DNA of 64,000 bases from Puccinellia tenuiflora (GCA_012064385.1 QRDG01001525.1:558001-622000); one strand, 5' to 3'; counted from the first letter of the stretch, positions 12,568 through 24,856 are shown. Numbers and translations: made by a program. Notes: generated from the letters alone by a model not told the origin.

Positions 12568-13156
12568 AGGACAAGTAGAGCTCGTAAAGAACACGATAAG
12601 TGGAAATAAATCAAGCCGGTCGCTTTCCGCCTTCCAAACCGGATCACACACCGTGCTTCCCCTCGAAGTTAAAAAAAGCAGAGCGAGCGGGAGTGCCGGA
12701 TCACATCACACCGCCGCACACGCGTCACATCCGTCGGTGAGGCGGGCGGCGAGGTCAGAAGCCGGTAGGTGGAAGCAAAGCGAAGCGTGCGAGCGAGCGA
12801 GCGAGCCCCCTCTTCCTCCTCCTCACCAGCGAAAAAAAACCAGAGGAAAAAAAACTCGAGGCAACACGCCACGCCACGCCACGCGACGCGCGGGACGCGT
12901 GCTCGGCCCTTGCCGTCCAGATCCCCCCTTCCCCTCTCTCGCGAGCGCACCAGGCGTTGGACGAGTTGACGCGCGGCGGGAGGAGCGGGGGCGGAAGGTG
13001 GAGGGAGGGGAGGCAGATCTGGGGAATCTGGCAGGAGCAGCGGTGGGGCTGCGGGCGCGGGGGAGGGGCGGGGGCTGGGCGGACGGCGCGGACGAGGAGG
13101 GAGGGGAGGGGGACGACTGCAGGCTCAGGCCCTGGCGGCGGAGGCTGCTCGCGTCC
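12568..13156 (+). promoter_or_regulatory. Probable promoter and GC-rich 5' UTR of the VTT gene
   Basis: The start codon of the VTT gene lies at 13157. Upstream, GC content rises steeply from about 12660, as is usual for grass promoter/5' leader regions. Open frames across this stretch on both strands are compositional. The transcription start cannot be fixed from sequence alone. MULE-1 ends only about 620 bp upstream of the ATG. Confidence 0.45.
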
Positions 13157-16100
13157 ATGGCGTTCTCGTGGCCATCGGCCATCCGCCTCGCCGTCGGGGC
13201 CATCCTGCTCTCCGCCGTCGGCGTCGCGCTCTTCACGCTCCCCGTCGAGAAGGTGCGTGCCGCCCCGCCCCGCCTCGCTCGCTGATTTGGGTTCGGATTC
13301 AATAGATTACCTGATGATTATAGACGCTGTAACTTCTGACGTATTCGATCAATCGATTACTCTTAGTTTTCTCAGACTTTTGTGGGAAATAGACTTTTTG
13401 GCATGACATTGTGTTGAAAATTTCCTGGCATATGGGGTCAGTGGCTGCTTGTACGCATTCTGAAGTCCCAATCGGTACAAATGTTGGCTTGCGTAGAGTA
13501 GACTTGCCAATGCATATCAATACAGTATGTCAATGCCACCTAATTAGTGAAATCAAATCATCTCATCCCTAAGTGTTTAACCATTTAGAATGTGTTCAAT
13601 CAAGGCTCTAAAGATAATCTGTAACCGATACTCGTGAGCCTTAATCATTATTTAACCTAGTAGGTATCCGTATCGTAAGAACATCAGGCCGTAGGGTACA
13701 CCCTTTTTGAGGGCTCTGGTATCTGTTTGTCTTAATCGATCGGAATGCATCCTTCTCCTGATAAATCGTGATAACTGTCTTTTCCGGATAGTCTTCTCAG
13801 TTATATCTTTGCCTCTTCAGTAGTGTGATTCGTAGTATAATTTCATATTAGAACCAGGATGTAATTTTCAGTTTCTTAGATACTGTTTCCATGTCATACA
13901 ACTTTATCTAGTTCGCTACCAAATACAGTGCACCTTTCTCTATTGATCACATTAATCCTTTGACAGAACTGCTTGCTTAGTGATCATATTATCTGATATG
14001 TTGGTCTGTTGGTAGATAATATTGGATGGATTTAGATAGGGAATATAAATGGAAAGCATGCTGGTTACTGGTTCTGTTGGCTTTCATATATATTCTTGTG
14101 AGGATGTGAGACCATGTTTATGGAACAGAGCCTCCTATTGCTTGAATTCTTTTTTTAGTTAAATATTGGTGCTAGGATGCTAGCCTCTTAAGCTTCCACT
14201 TACTTAGAATCTGTTCAAACTCGAAGTGTAATCTTTCCCTGAAATATCTTTATTAGTGTTTTATTATGTCTTGTTTAGCCCATAATCCTATATTTCTCTT
14301 TGTTAGTCCAATATTTGTTGGGTCCATGGAGCTTTACAAATTATTACCCTAAGATTCTATTTCCAGACTTTTTTCTTCTTTTATTCTTTGTTTATCATTC
14401 TAGCTCCTGTCTAATGTGTTTTCTCTTTGTCACAACAAGCATTTTTTTTCCTCCAAGTGCTTACTCTTCTCATTTCATTCATGATGAATTTTGATATGCC
14501 ATTGACAGATTTTGAAGGATTTTCTTGTTTGGATCAAGGAGAACTTGGGTGCATGGGGTCCTTTGGTATTGTAAGTACTCAACTCTCTGTCACATGAACT
14601 GGTATAGTGAACAACTGAATACAATGCCCTCCCTCATGCTCACCACTTAGGGGATTACATTTTTCTCACTCGCGGCCACCTTCATCATAACGCACTTTGA
14701 GTAGACCAACTCTCAATGCTACCCCGAAAAAACTAAAGGCCTACACTGCACAACCATACACACACAGGGAGGGAGGTGTCTGCTATTTTGTTTACATAGC
14801 TGAGATATTGCTTAAGGTCAAAAATTAAGTTCCATCTTTGAAATGACATTTTAAGATATAGTGCTAATAATTGTGATGCCGTACATTACAGGGCCCTTGC
14901 TTACATTCCTTTGACGGTCTTAGCTGTTCCAGCCTCAATACTTACAGTAAGTGAGATTCCAATTTATTTTAGCAATTAATTCTGATGGAACTTTTGTTTT
15001 ATGTGTTCTCCTTTTTATTTGACATAGTATTTTAACTGCTTGACTGATGTGCATTCTCTACTTGCTAGCTTGGAGGTGGGTATCTATTTGGGCTGCCTGT
15101 TGGGTTTGTTGCTGATTCCATTGGAGCAACGATTGGTGCAACTGCTGCATTTTTGCTTGGTAGAACGGTAAGGATGAATACAGATGCTTTTATGATTTAA
15201 ACTGTAAATTACATGTTGTCATACATGACACATGAACAGCCCAAGAAGTAGTACCAATTAACTACATCTCTGTCTTCCAGTCACCGTTCTCTCATATGAT
15301 GTGAAACATATATCATATGGTGCATTTTATTCTGAACTGTAACTACACAAAGATAATCTGATAAAATACACATGACTAGTTCAATACATGTAGATATAGG
15401 TATGCTCCCTCGATCTGCGAAGACTTCAATTTCTGCCTCTTAGCTTGATGTCATGTTTGCATTATTTAATATTTATATCTTATAGTTTTATATGACTTGC
15501 AGATTGCGAAGACTTCAATTTCTGCCTCTTAGCTTGATGTCATGTTTGCATTATTTAATATTTATATCTTATAGTTTTATATGACTTGCAGATTGGAAGG
15601 CCTTATGTTCTCTCCAAGTGCAAAGATTACCCCAAGTTTCAAGCAGTAGCTATTGCCATCCAAAGGTCTGGCTTCAAGGTAACTTCTTGCGAACTGGATG
15701 TTATAGCTACGTGATGTGAAGAATACAGTAGCTTCTAGTGTTTAGCAATTATTCTAGTTCCACGTGATTGTTAAAATTAAGAGCTATTGTTATGAAGAAT
15801 GTCCAAATGGGATACTAGGAACCTGGGATTTCCAAACTGTAATTACCAAGGAAGCATAATACCTTCTTTAGGTGATTCTGTTGGGGCAATTTGTGTGATT
15901 CTGGCCTTTGTGGGTGCTGGTTTGTACCCCGTAATTCGCAAATGCCCAGGGACTTCTTTTGAGCCCAATTTGTGTGATTCTGGCCTTTGTGGGTGCTGGT
16001 TTGTACCCTGTGATTCGTAAATGCCCAGGGACTTCTTTTAATTGTTTTGAGCCCTGCAATTTCTGTGATTGTTTTGCAGTTAAGTCTTGTCTTGTATCAC

Positions 16101-17782
16101 TGTATGTTGCTGATATTCTTCTTGCTATATCGCAACAAACCTAATTATGTTCTGCGTTTCATATTTTTGTTCACAGATCGTGTTGCTACTAAGGCTTGTA
16201 CCTCTACTTCCGTTTAACATGTTGAACTACCTATTGTCTGTCACTCCTGTTGGCATTGTCGAATACATGCTGGCTTCTTGGCTGGGAATGATGGTATGCT
16301 TCAAGTTCTTCTCTTATTTATGTAATTTTCAATATGTTATTTTTAGTCTTGCAATACTGTGTGGCCAAGATGCTGACACATAATCGTTGGCCATACTGTT
16401 GCTAATAATATTGTTTTGCCAGCCAATCACTCTCGCTTTGGTATATGTCGGAACAACACTAAAAGATCTATCAGATGTGACACATGGGTGGAGTGAGATC
16501 TCAACTACCAGATGGGTGAGCAATTGAGTCTTGTAGCATTTGCCTACATCATATTGTTGAGCATATACCACGTTATAGAAAATAGAGTATATAATTAAAT
16601 TATTTTTTGACATTTCCTTCGTTTTTTGTGGCTTGGGTTTCTTCCCCAAGTTTCTATTTTTATCACTCATGTTTTTTGGCATAAGACATGTGTTATTTAT
16701 TTTGCACAATTTGGATCAGTGAAATTTACTCATATCAAACATGTGGTATACACTTTCGTTGCATTTGGCTTCATCTGATATTTGGTTAGTAGACATCTAC
16801 AAAACAAAAAACTGCGGTATACTCTTCCGTTACATGATCTATATGCTACAGTTATTTTTGACTGATGAAGATTTTATGACAAGTCAGCAAGTATGTTGTA
16901 GTTGCATATATACTAGGCTTGTGAGCTTGTATTTCCTGGTAGCACTAAAAAAGCAGTCATCTATATTTAATGTTTAGCTTAAGATGGAACATGCAGAAAA
17001 ATGTTATAACCATCTAATGTGACCGATTAGGCTAAAGTGCCGTATTTTTTCTTACCATTTAAAGTAAAAACCGAACGGGGAAAATCATATTTACCTGATC
17101 TCCAGTTGCATAGATGATGTCCTTTAAGTTGTTTATGATTGTCCTTTTAAAGTAGGTACCACTTTATACGCAACTTAACAACTTCTTTTCTTCGCAGGTT
17201 CTCATAGTTTCTGGCTTTGCAATGTCTGGTAAGTGCCACTACATCTCTCCACAAACTTTACTACACATTTCTGAAAAGAAATAAAATCTGTAGTTGTTTC
17301 TGCTTACATTTTTAAATGGTTTGCTGAGTTCCAAGGGTTATTCATTTTGTACTCAATCTTGATGCCATGGAAATTGACATGTGCTTGGAAGCTTGTTGCT
17401 TGATTTTATCTTTGAATGATGCAATGTTCTACATACTCTTTTTAGGCGTGTTTAATTAGTACCATACTTAACAGTTTTTTAAGTCAATCTATATCCTGTA
17501 ATTTTTACTCTTTCACCATCTTCAGTCAAACCATCGCTGCTATTATTCTAATTGCGAGGGCTTCCTAGTTATATACTGAAAATTTTCATTGCTGCGCGCT
17601 GTGCAGTTCTCCTGATTATATGCGTCACAAGAGTCGCAAAATCTGCTTTGGACAAGGCGCTGGCAGAGAATGGAGATGTCGATATAGGAACTTCGCAGCT
17701 TCCTGTGGTGGCCTCTCCCTCAGATCTGCACCAACCCCTCGTGATCAAGATTGACACCTCGAACGAAGATCACGAGAAGTGA
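13157..17782 (+). CDS. VTT-domain membrane protein (SNARE-associated Golgi / TVP38-TMEM64 / DedA-like)
   Basis: Nine exons splice cleanly with GT-AG introns: 13157-13252, 14509-14570, 14892-14946, 15069-15167, 15592-15678, 16177-16293, 16423-16515, 17198-17228, 17607-17782, giving 271 aa. Exon 1 encodes an N-terminal membrane segment (AVGAILLSAVGVALFTLPV). The VTT core follows, with GPLVLALAYIPLTVLAVPAS, then LFGLPVGFVADSIGATIGA and the signature RLVPLLPFNMLNYLLS in exon 6. Further hydrophobic helices follow, then a hydrophilic C-terminal tail. Family members act in endomembrane lipid scrambling, autophagy and trafficking; the role here is inferred from family only. Every phase matches and no stop interrupts it, so it is probably functional. 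Plant members are about this length. Confidence 0.9.
15413..15590 (+). repeat. 89-bp tandem duplication carrying a second 3' splice site (intron 4 of VTT gene)
   Basis: The sequence from GCGAAGACTTCAATTTCTGC to ATGACTTGCAGATT is present twice, at 15417 and 15506 (period 89 bp), nearly identical. Each copy ends in the acceptor TGACTTGCAG followed by ATT. The second AG (15590-15591) opens exon 5. The first AG (15501-15502), if used, would add an 89-nt segment reading into TAG within ten codons. Confidence 0.9.
15886..16043 (+). repeat. 79-bp tandem duplication in intron 5 of VTT gene
   Basis: A block starting CAATTTGTGTGATTCTGGCC at 15886 recurs at 15965 with few changes (both contain GGTGCTGGTTTGTACCC and AATGCCCAGGGACTTCTTTT). 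Two young tandem duplications therefore sit in neighbouring introns of one gene. Confidence 0.85.
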
Positions 17783-18061
17783 ATTTGTTGTTTACAACTT
17801 GACATATGTACATTCTGTGGAATCTGTAGCATTGTACCCGGTAGTTCTGGTTTGAGGTGTAAAAGGGTTAAAAGGAAAGCAAAAAAAAGAGAGGAAAACT
17901 CTGACATTGTGACGTTGACTGATAGGTGATACTATAGTAACACATTATTTTTATTTGAATCCACGTGCCTTTTATCTTTGATGCTGGTGCATTTGTAATT
18001 TTGTTACCTAACGGTTACGTCTCTACTTCGGAAGTACTACTTGAGCTCATTGTGGATATAA
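17783..18061 (+). other. 3' UTR and downstream flank of VTT gene
   Basis: AT-rich sequence after the TGA at 17780-17782. No single convincing poly(A) signal could be chosen. The nested MITEs follow. Confidence 0.4.
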
Positions 18062-18607
18062 GGCCATCCGTAATGGTCGTATCTTAGCGCGGTATTATTA
18101 ATGAAGAAAGAGATTGAGGTTGTATCTTACTATATAAGATACAACTTTTGCACGGGATCATAGGCAAAAAATGTTGCTAGCCCAATCACATGCAAGTATA
18201 AAGCTAAAATTATTAAATACGAGTACACTTAGATACAACTCTTAAGATACAATGTATTAGGGAGGTTGTCTCTTAGACTAGTCATAGTGGGAGTAACTTA
18301 GATAGTAACTTAGATGCCACGTAGACTAAAAAGATGACGTGTCGACTAATTAATGAAGAAAGAGAGATGAGTGGTAACATAATATGTTACCGTAACATCA
18401 CATATTTCAATACAATATGAGTCTACAACATAATAAATAGAGATTTGCATGACACCACACATATGTTACTACCCACTATGGAGGTAGTAACATAGCCTCG
18501 TATTACGTATATGTTACTACTCCATGTTACTCCTCACTATGACTAGTCTTTATAGTTCACCACTCCTTAGGATAACGCGCTAAGATACAATGCATTACGG
18601 AAGACCT
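18062..18607. mobile_element. MITE containing a second MITE (nested)
   Basis: The outer ends are inverted: GGCCATCCGTAATGG at 18062 and CATTACGGAAGACC ending near 18607, with matching inner words ATCTTAGCGCG and CGCGCTAAGAT. Between them lies a second element at about 18276-18550 with its own TIRs (GACTAGTCATAGTGGGAGTAAC and its complement). Both carry TTAATGAAGAAAGAGA, so the two are relatives. The ends resemble Tourist/Harbinger-class MITEs common in Triticeae. Confidence 0.7.
18276..18550. mobile_element. Inner Tourist-like MITE
   Basis: TIRs of about 22 bp (GACTAGTCATAGTGGGAGTA... and the inverse near 18530-18550), rich in TAGTAAC repeats. It is inserted inside the outer MITE. The target duplication looks like TTA but is not exact. 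Confidence 0.65.
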
Positions 18608-19196
18608 AATTAACACTGGGACAGGAACTTGGTTTTCGTGGGAGAATTGGGAAATTTTGTACCAATTCATTTATTAACATAGAAGGCTGTAATGTGTGGT
18701 TTTCTCCGCGTCTGATGCAGTGCAAGTAGTAGGGAAACGGTGACAGACGAGTCTCCTTTTGCCGGCGAGAGTCCCGTCCATCGACAGCGTGCTCTGAGAG
18801 AATGCCCGTCCCTCACCAGCTCTGCCTGAAGGTAAGGCGATCGGTGGCTGCTATTTATCGATGGATACTGCCGCCTCGCTGCAGGAGACCGGCGGCCCTG
18901 CCGTTGCCGGCCGTGGCATGCCAGTACGGCAGTAGCGCCCCGTCACCGTTTGCTTGGTCACTCCGAAGCAAAGCGAGTTTAATTTGTTCATTGGCCGCGC
19001 AGAATCCAAGAGAAACCGAACAAAGCAACCGTCCCTAGGAACACAAGAGAGCCAGCCAACGGCAACAACAAGAACAGATCACGTACACGATCGATCGATC
19101 AAACCAAGTACAATCCTGCGTTCCTGCACCGTACTCTGATACTCCTACAGTCCTACTTGCCATGCCACGCCCCTGCCGCCAAGCCTCCATCGAGCA

Positions 19197-20673
19197 ATGG
19201 AGATGGCGAGCGCCAGGAGGAAAGCGAGGATGATGGTGATCCGCGGCGACCACGTCGTGCTGCTGAGCGCCTGCGCCGTCCTCACCTCCGTCACTCTGCT
19301 CCTGGCCGCCGTCGTGTCCTCGGGCTTCGGACCCGCGCTGCTCACCGGGGAGATCAGCGTGGTCGTGAGGACGGCCACCGTCGTCGAGGACGTTGACGGC
19401 CGCCGCGGGCACTGCGGCGAGGATGACCGCGACAGCATGTTCGTCGACGGCGAGTGGGTGCGCGACGACGCCGGGCTGCAGTATCCGCTGTACCACTCGA
19501 GGGACTGCCCGTTCATCGACGTGGGGTTCCGGTGCGGCGAGAACGGCCGGCCGGACGACGGGTACGCCCGGTGGACATGGCGGCCAAGGCGCTGCACGCT
19601 CCCAAGGTTCGACCCCAAGAAACTGCTGGAGGCGCTCCGGAACCGCCGGCTGGTGTTCGTGGGCGACTCGATCGGGCGCAACCAGTGGGAGTCGATGCTC
19701 TGCATGCTCTCCTCCGCCGTCCCCGACGCCGAGGCCTCCGTGCGGGAGGAGAACGGGAGCCCCATCACCAAGCACAAGGGCCACCTCTCCTTCCGGTTCC
19801 TCCGCCACAACCTCACCGTCGAGCACTACCGGTCGCCCTACCTCGTCCGGCGCGGCGGTCGCCCCCGCCGCGCTCCCAGGCACGTGCGGTCGGTGCTCCA
19901 GCTCGGCGCCATGGACGGCAGGGCTCCCCTCTGGAAGGGCGCCGATGTCCTTGTTTTCAACTCCGGCCACTGGTGGAACGATGACCGGTTTCAGCAACTG
20001 TATGCTCTGCGGCTCTGTCTTGTTCGGATCGTCCGCTTCCCATGGCCTGACGACCTTGCTGTGCCACTGCCAGGCAATGTTACTTTCAGGAAGGGAAGAA
20101 GCTGAGGCTGGACATGAGCGTGGAGGCAGCCTACCAGAGAGCCATGGATACGGTGCACCATTGGGTTCAGAATGAAGTGGACGCAAGCAAGACCCTGGCC
20201 GTCTTCAGAACGTACTCACCAGCGCACACTAGGCATGCGTATGTACTCAATTCATCTGTTGGTGTTGTGCATTTCAGCCACGGTTTCCTTGAATAATTCA
20301 TTTGCTGGCGGGGTCGACTGACGGGTTGATTCTGAAAGAGGCTTCGTTTTGTAGGGGCACAAATGGCGGGAGCTGCGCCATGGAGACGCTGCCGGAGCTG
20401 AACAGGACGAGGATCTCACTGGACCGGTGGCCCGGAATGCTGCAGCCGGTGTTTGGAGGACTGGAATCTGACGCGGCGTCGGAACTGGGTGTGATGAACG
20501 TGACGCTGATGACGGCGCAGAGGAGGGACGGCCATCCGGCCGTGTATAATGTGGAGCCGACAGTGAGGATGCCGACGGGGCAGAGGGCGGACTGCAGCCA
20601 CTGGTGCCTGCCCGGTGTGCCGGACGCGTGGAACGAGCTCCTCTACGCCATGATTCTCACGAGATATGCTTGA
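19197..20673 (+). CDS. Trichome birefringence-like (TBL/DUF231) polysaccharide O-acetyltransferase
   Basis: Three exons (19197-19999, 20074-20238, 20355-20673) with short GT-AG introns give 428 aa. Near the N-terminus is one membrane anchor (VVLLSACAVLTSVTLLLAAV), as in Golgi type II proteins. The TBL domain follows: FVDGEWVRDDA, YPLYHSRDCPFIDVGFRC, WRPRRCTLPRFDP, then VFVGDSIGRNQWES with the catalytic GDS serine (about residue 157). NSGHWWN precedes the first intron, and DCSHWCLPGVPDAWNELLY near the C-terminus supplies the D-x2-H pair of the catalytic triad. Family members acetylate xylan, mannan or pectin in the Golgi; the substrate cannot be told here. MEMASA offers a second ATG two codons on. 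The gene looks intact. Confidence 0.92.
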
Positions 20674-21663
20674 TGCTTTTTTTTGACGGACGTGTAATTA
20701 CGTGTACTCCGGACTCCGGAATTCGCATTTTGCAATACGTGAATATTCGCGTTTGAGATTCGCTGACTTTGTACTCCTAACTTTGAATGACTTTGAGCAA
20801 CTATGCCACTGCTGCCATATGTACCTCACATGTGGCGGTCCCATCTCAATGACTCAAAGCCACCTGACTTGAGTATGGGAAAGCCGACCAAACCTTACCG
20901 ATACTGAAACTTCGGAAGTAACATACATACTCGAAAATTTGTCATGCGTGTTCTTATAATTTCCTGTAAAGAACGGAAACGATCGTAAATTCACTATGGC
21001 TCCCGAGCTCACAAACTCCTGCTAGAATTGAAAGATAGAAAAACTAAAACATTTTTAAAAATTCTGATTTTTTTTGTTTTATCGATAAACATATACAAAC
21101 TTTCTACATACGTGTAAAATTTCGTAATAAAATAACTTTTATAGTGTTGTATGTAACAAATAATAATTTTGAGCACATTAGTGTTGTCATTTGTTTGATG
21201 GAGCTGATGGGAGGTTCTTGGCTTGGGGTCGTACCAAGAACTTTTCCACACAATCAGACCATCTACTTTCCCCGTGATAAACCAATGATTCAAATGAAAC
21301 CAAACTTTCCCATAATACAGCATGAAATAAATATGATTCACATGAGCTTCTCATTTTTTCCGAACAATTTAAATTTTGTTTCAAAATTTTGGTCAACCTT
21401 GTCCAATGGATCTACTTCCGAGGAAAACATGATAGGCTAAGTCTTTTGCGCATACATCCGTGGGTTAGTGCATGTGCGTGTTCATGCGCCTCCCATCAGC
21501 AGATCCCCACGTCACTATGACCGAAAAATCGTCGCTGCCACAGAGACCGACAGGAAAATCATCGCCACAAAGGGTGAAAGAATGTGGCCAAAATAAATAG
21601 AAATAGACAGAGGGGACGTTTCAGATGAACTAATGATCCTCTCGGAAAATTGAAGTTGATGAT
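20674..21663. repeat. Intergenic repeat DNA
   Basis: No gene was seen. The part from about 21220 to 21540 is a diverged copy of 24190-24470: both contain TTTCCC-TGATAAACCAATGATTCAAATG, CTTTTGCG-ATACATCCGTG and GTGCG-GTGTT blocks in the same order. An LTR element interrupts the first copy at 21664. Confidence 0.5.
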
Positions 21664-23154
21664 TGACGTGGTGGATAGCACGGCATACCCATCGGAGATG
21701 GGGAAGATTGTGGAGTAAGGCAACGATGGTGCTCGCGCGGGGATTGGGTAACAAGCACGCAAACACACGCGATGTACCCAGGTTCGGGGCCCTCTTGTGG
21801 AGGTAACACCCCTATGTCCTGCTCTTCCGGTTCCTTATTGCAAGCTCACAAAGTTTGGGCTACAATGATGCTCCTAGAGCTGTTTGTCATGGTGATGGAC
21901 GAGGGTTGGGCTACATCATTGAGTCGGCGTTGGGTCGACGCGAGGAGGAGAGCTTTGTCGTACATCTGCTGACGCATCTTCTCGAGCTCGGCCGCCGTCT
22001 TGGTCGGATCCGCTCCCGGCGCGATGGGAGTGCTCAGTAGTTCGAAGTCCGCCTCGAGGTTGCGCTGGAAACGGGAGTGTTCGCCAGCTTCGTGAATCGT
22101 CCTTGCAACGCCGTCCCCTGTGGCCACGTGCTCGACCATGTGCACCTCGGCGTAGACGTTGAGCTTGGCGTCGTCGCAGTCCGTGTCGCCGGAGTCGAGG
22201 TAGCCGAAGGAGGTGTTGTTGTCGCAGATGCTGGCGTCGAAGGCCGAGGGTTCGAAGAATGAGTGGACCTCCTCCGGGTACTCCTTGGCAGTGACAGCGA
22301 CGTAGACGTGGAAGTCGCTGAAGGTGACGATGACACCTCCGCTGGTGAAGCCCACGTCGGCGAAGCTCTTGGTGTTGTCGATGACGCACCCGATGGAGCC
22401 GATGGAGAGCACGAGGCCGGAGACAACGCGCCGATCATGAACAGAACGGGATCCCGCGCAGAACATGACTCCGCTCATCGCTTGCCCCACGGTGGGCACC
22501 AAATGACATGGTGGATAGCACGGCATACCCATCGGAGATGGGGAAGATTGTGGAGCAAGGCAACGATGGTGCTCGCGCGGGATTGGGTAACAAGCACGCA
22601 AACACACGCGATGTACCCAGGTTCGGGGCCCTCTTGTGGAGGTAACACCCCTACGTCCTGCTCTTCTGGTTCCTTATTGCAAGATCACAAAGTTCGGGCT
22701 ACAATGATGCTCCTAGAGCTGTTTTTGGTGGTGGCCGGCTTGGAGGCCCTGCCGGCTAGAGGTTGAAGATGAAGACGATCGCTCTTTCTTCTCCGGTGAG
22801 ACTCTGTGTGTCCCTCGCAGGGGACTCTAGCCCACCTTATATAGGCAACGGGCTAGGGTTTTGGGTTTACAAGGAGATTACAAGGTTGCCCTATGACATC
22901 ATCTATAGTATAATTCGGCTTGAGCCGGATCATCATGGCGCTGTAGAGGTAACGCCCGACAGGAAGCACTGTTCACAGGCGACGGTTGTGTGAGGCTGGC
23001 CCACTGGTACGGACCGGTCGGTTGGTAGGTCCGGCTGCTCCAAGCCGGACGGAGGCGTCCCCAAGCCGGACTGATATGTCCGCCTTGACCCAGCCGGCTT
23101 GAACACTTTGGAGAATGGGCATCTTCAGGGTATCTGGGGGTCATCTCCCCAACA
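21664..23154 (-). mobile_element. LTR retrotransposon deletion derivative with ATGAT target duplication
   Basis: On the minus strand a full LTR runs 23154 to 22504 (TGTTGGGGAG...CCATGTCA, 651 bp). It is followed by TTTGGTGCCCACCGTGGGGC in the primer-binding position and about 600 bp of internal sequence. Then comes only the last roughly 220 bp of the second LTR (21664-21885). Both outer ends begin TG/CA, and the 5-bp duplication ATGAT is exact at 21659-21663 and 23155-23159. The element has therefore lost most of its interior plus the inner part of one LTR since insertion. An open minus frame in the interior (about 22500-21900) looks gag-like in position, but no conserved motif supports that. 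Confidence 0.82.
22504..23154 (-). repeat. Complete LTR, 651 bp (upstream LTR of the minus-strand element)
   Basis: Bounded by TG...CA. It shares about 217 bp with 21664-21885 at high identity. A TATATAGG motif on the plus strand at about 22840 corresponds to CCTATATA on the element's sense strand. Confidence 0.8.
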
Positions 23155-24593
23155 ATGATCGTCTAATCTTTGTGGGTATGAAGAAAATGTGACCTCGGAG
23201 AAGACATGATAGGTTTCTCCACCTTCCGTTCGGCTCCGCACTCATTGTCTTGTTTAAGTTAAGTCTACGAGAATATTTCCATGTCTTATGGATTTTTATT
23301 AGATCCCCCCTTTAGTTTTCCAAAATATTTGCGAACATTACTAAACTTTCCTAGATTATTACTGAATCTTTCGGAAATTTTTTCCGGTCTTCTCGAACTT
23401 TCTTAGATTTCCTTAGTCTTTGGATTATCCTGAACTTTTTATAATTTCTTTGATTTATCTTTTATCTTTAGGGGTGTGTCTGCAAAAACAATTACAAGAA
23501 TTCCATGCAAAATTTGAGAAGTTCTATTAATTTCACATATAATATGCCGCTATCCGAGGATTTTTTATTAAGCTGAAGGGGTTCATGATCTTTGGTCTTA
23601 AAATATCAGGGAAATTATGGTTTTCTTTGAAATCTTCAAAACTTAGGAGCACTTGTATGAAATCTGCCAGCTTCAATGGCACCAACATAAAATTTCCAAA
23701 TTTCATGGTATTCTATGTGAAATTATCGGACCCTAGGGGCTTTATTAACTTGTTCACAGCTAATAGCCTACATGAGCTACCATCACCGCTATCGTTTATT
23801 TATACTAAACATTTTTGCTTATTTATTAACTTGTTCTCTCGCTACATGATCTTAGCCAGTGCAGTATTCTACTATATAACAAAACTTTGGTTAAGCTGAA
23901 AACTTCTCAATCAAAGATAACTAAAATAACAAGAATACATGTCTTTAGTCTTTGCTGGTGAATTTATGCCATTAGCTAGATGAATTGCAAGTATATGTAT
24001 AGATGGTTTTTTCTATGTTAGTTTCCTCAAATATCATGGTAGCGGGCTCTAAAGTTGACAGAAGTTTCTAGATTGCAAGATTGTCTTTCTGAAGTAAGTA
24101 GATTGAGGGGTAATTACCTTGGTCCTAAGTAGAAAATTTCAAAGTATATACTTAAAAAATAGCTATGATGGGTTGTATATGAATCATTTGCATTTATTGG
24201 GGTCCTACGATAGAACTTCTCCACCCAATTAACATACCGTCCAACTTTCCCTATGATAAACCAATGATTCAAATGGAACTAAACTTTTCTAACATACACA
24301 AATGGAATAAATAAGATTTGCGTGGTTCGGCGCAGCCACATACGCCACTCACCAACATGTCTTTTGCGGATACATCCGTGATTCCGTGCGTCTGCGTGTT
24401 TGTGCACCTCGCAGCAGCAGGTAGCCCTCTACGGCCGGAAAATCGTCACCGCCACACAGAGAGACCGGCCATGCTCTCGCTCTCGTTGTGCGCGCGGCGC
24501 CCGTACGTACGCTGCCCGCACCGGCTGGCTCGATACACACCAGGATTCACAAATAGGAAAAGAAATATGACAAAGCCGACTAGGATCGATACT
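23155..24593. repeat. Intergenic, diverged repeat DNA
   Basis: No gene was recognised. The part at 23240-23560 is a diverged copy of 30230-30560 (shared AAGTCTAC-AGAATATTTCCAT, TTTAGTTTTCCAAAATATTT and CTTTAGGGGTGT). The part at 24190-24470 repeats 21220-21540. This is old, fragmented transposon DNA of unassigned family. Confidence 0.5.
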
Positions 24594-24594
24594 A

Positions 24595-24661
24595 CTCCCT
24601 CCGTATCAAAATGTAAAATGTTTTAGCATTTACAATGCTAAAACATTTTATACGGAGGGAG
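24595..24661. mobile_element. 67-bp Stowaway MITE
   Basis: CTCCCTCCGTATCAAAATGT and its inverse TTATACGGAGGGAG enclose a near-perfect hairpin (GTTTTAGCATT/AATGCTAAAAC). TA lies directly on the left. It sits about 195 bp past the stop codon of the minus-strand DUF26 gene, possibly within its 3' UTR or just beyond. Confidence 0.88.
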
Positions 24662-24856
24662 CAGTACAATTTGGTACGCTTCTGCGGAGTAAACTACACC
24701 CCAAGGCGCAAGAGCTAAAACACACATTCAAAAAACTGCACGAAGCTACAATGTCGCAGTGCAGAACACAAATCGGCAGGAGAAATCAGGAAACACCGAA
24801 GGCTAAACCTAGCTAGTCAACTGCACGTACTATACGTACCAAACCTAGTCATCAGC

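Noticed and set aside
12653..13406. Long ORFs on both strands across the start of the VTT gene
   Set aside because: GC-rich leader gives open frames; only the short exon ending at 13252 splices into the conserved VTT domain.
19035..20186. 383-codon minus-strand ORF over the TBL gene
   Set aside because: Shadow of a GC-rich exon; the plus strand has conserved GDS and D-x2-H motifs and correct splice sites.
21846..22607. 253-codon minus-strand ORF
   Set aside because: It crosses the LTR/internal boundary of the deleted LTR element and its first part is LTR sequence; no gag motif was found.
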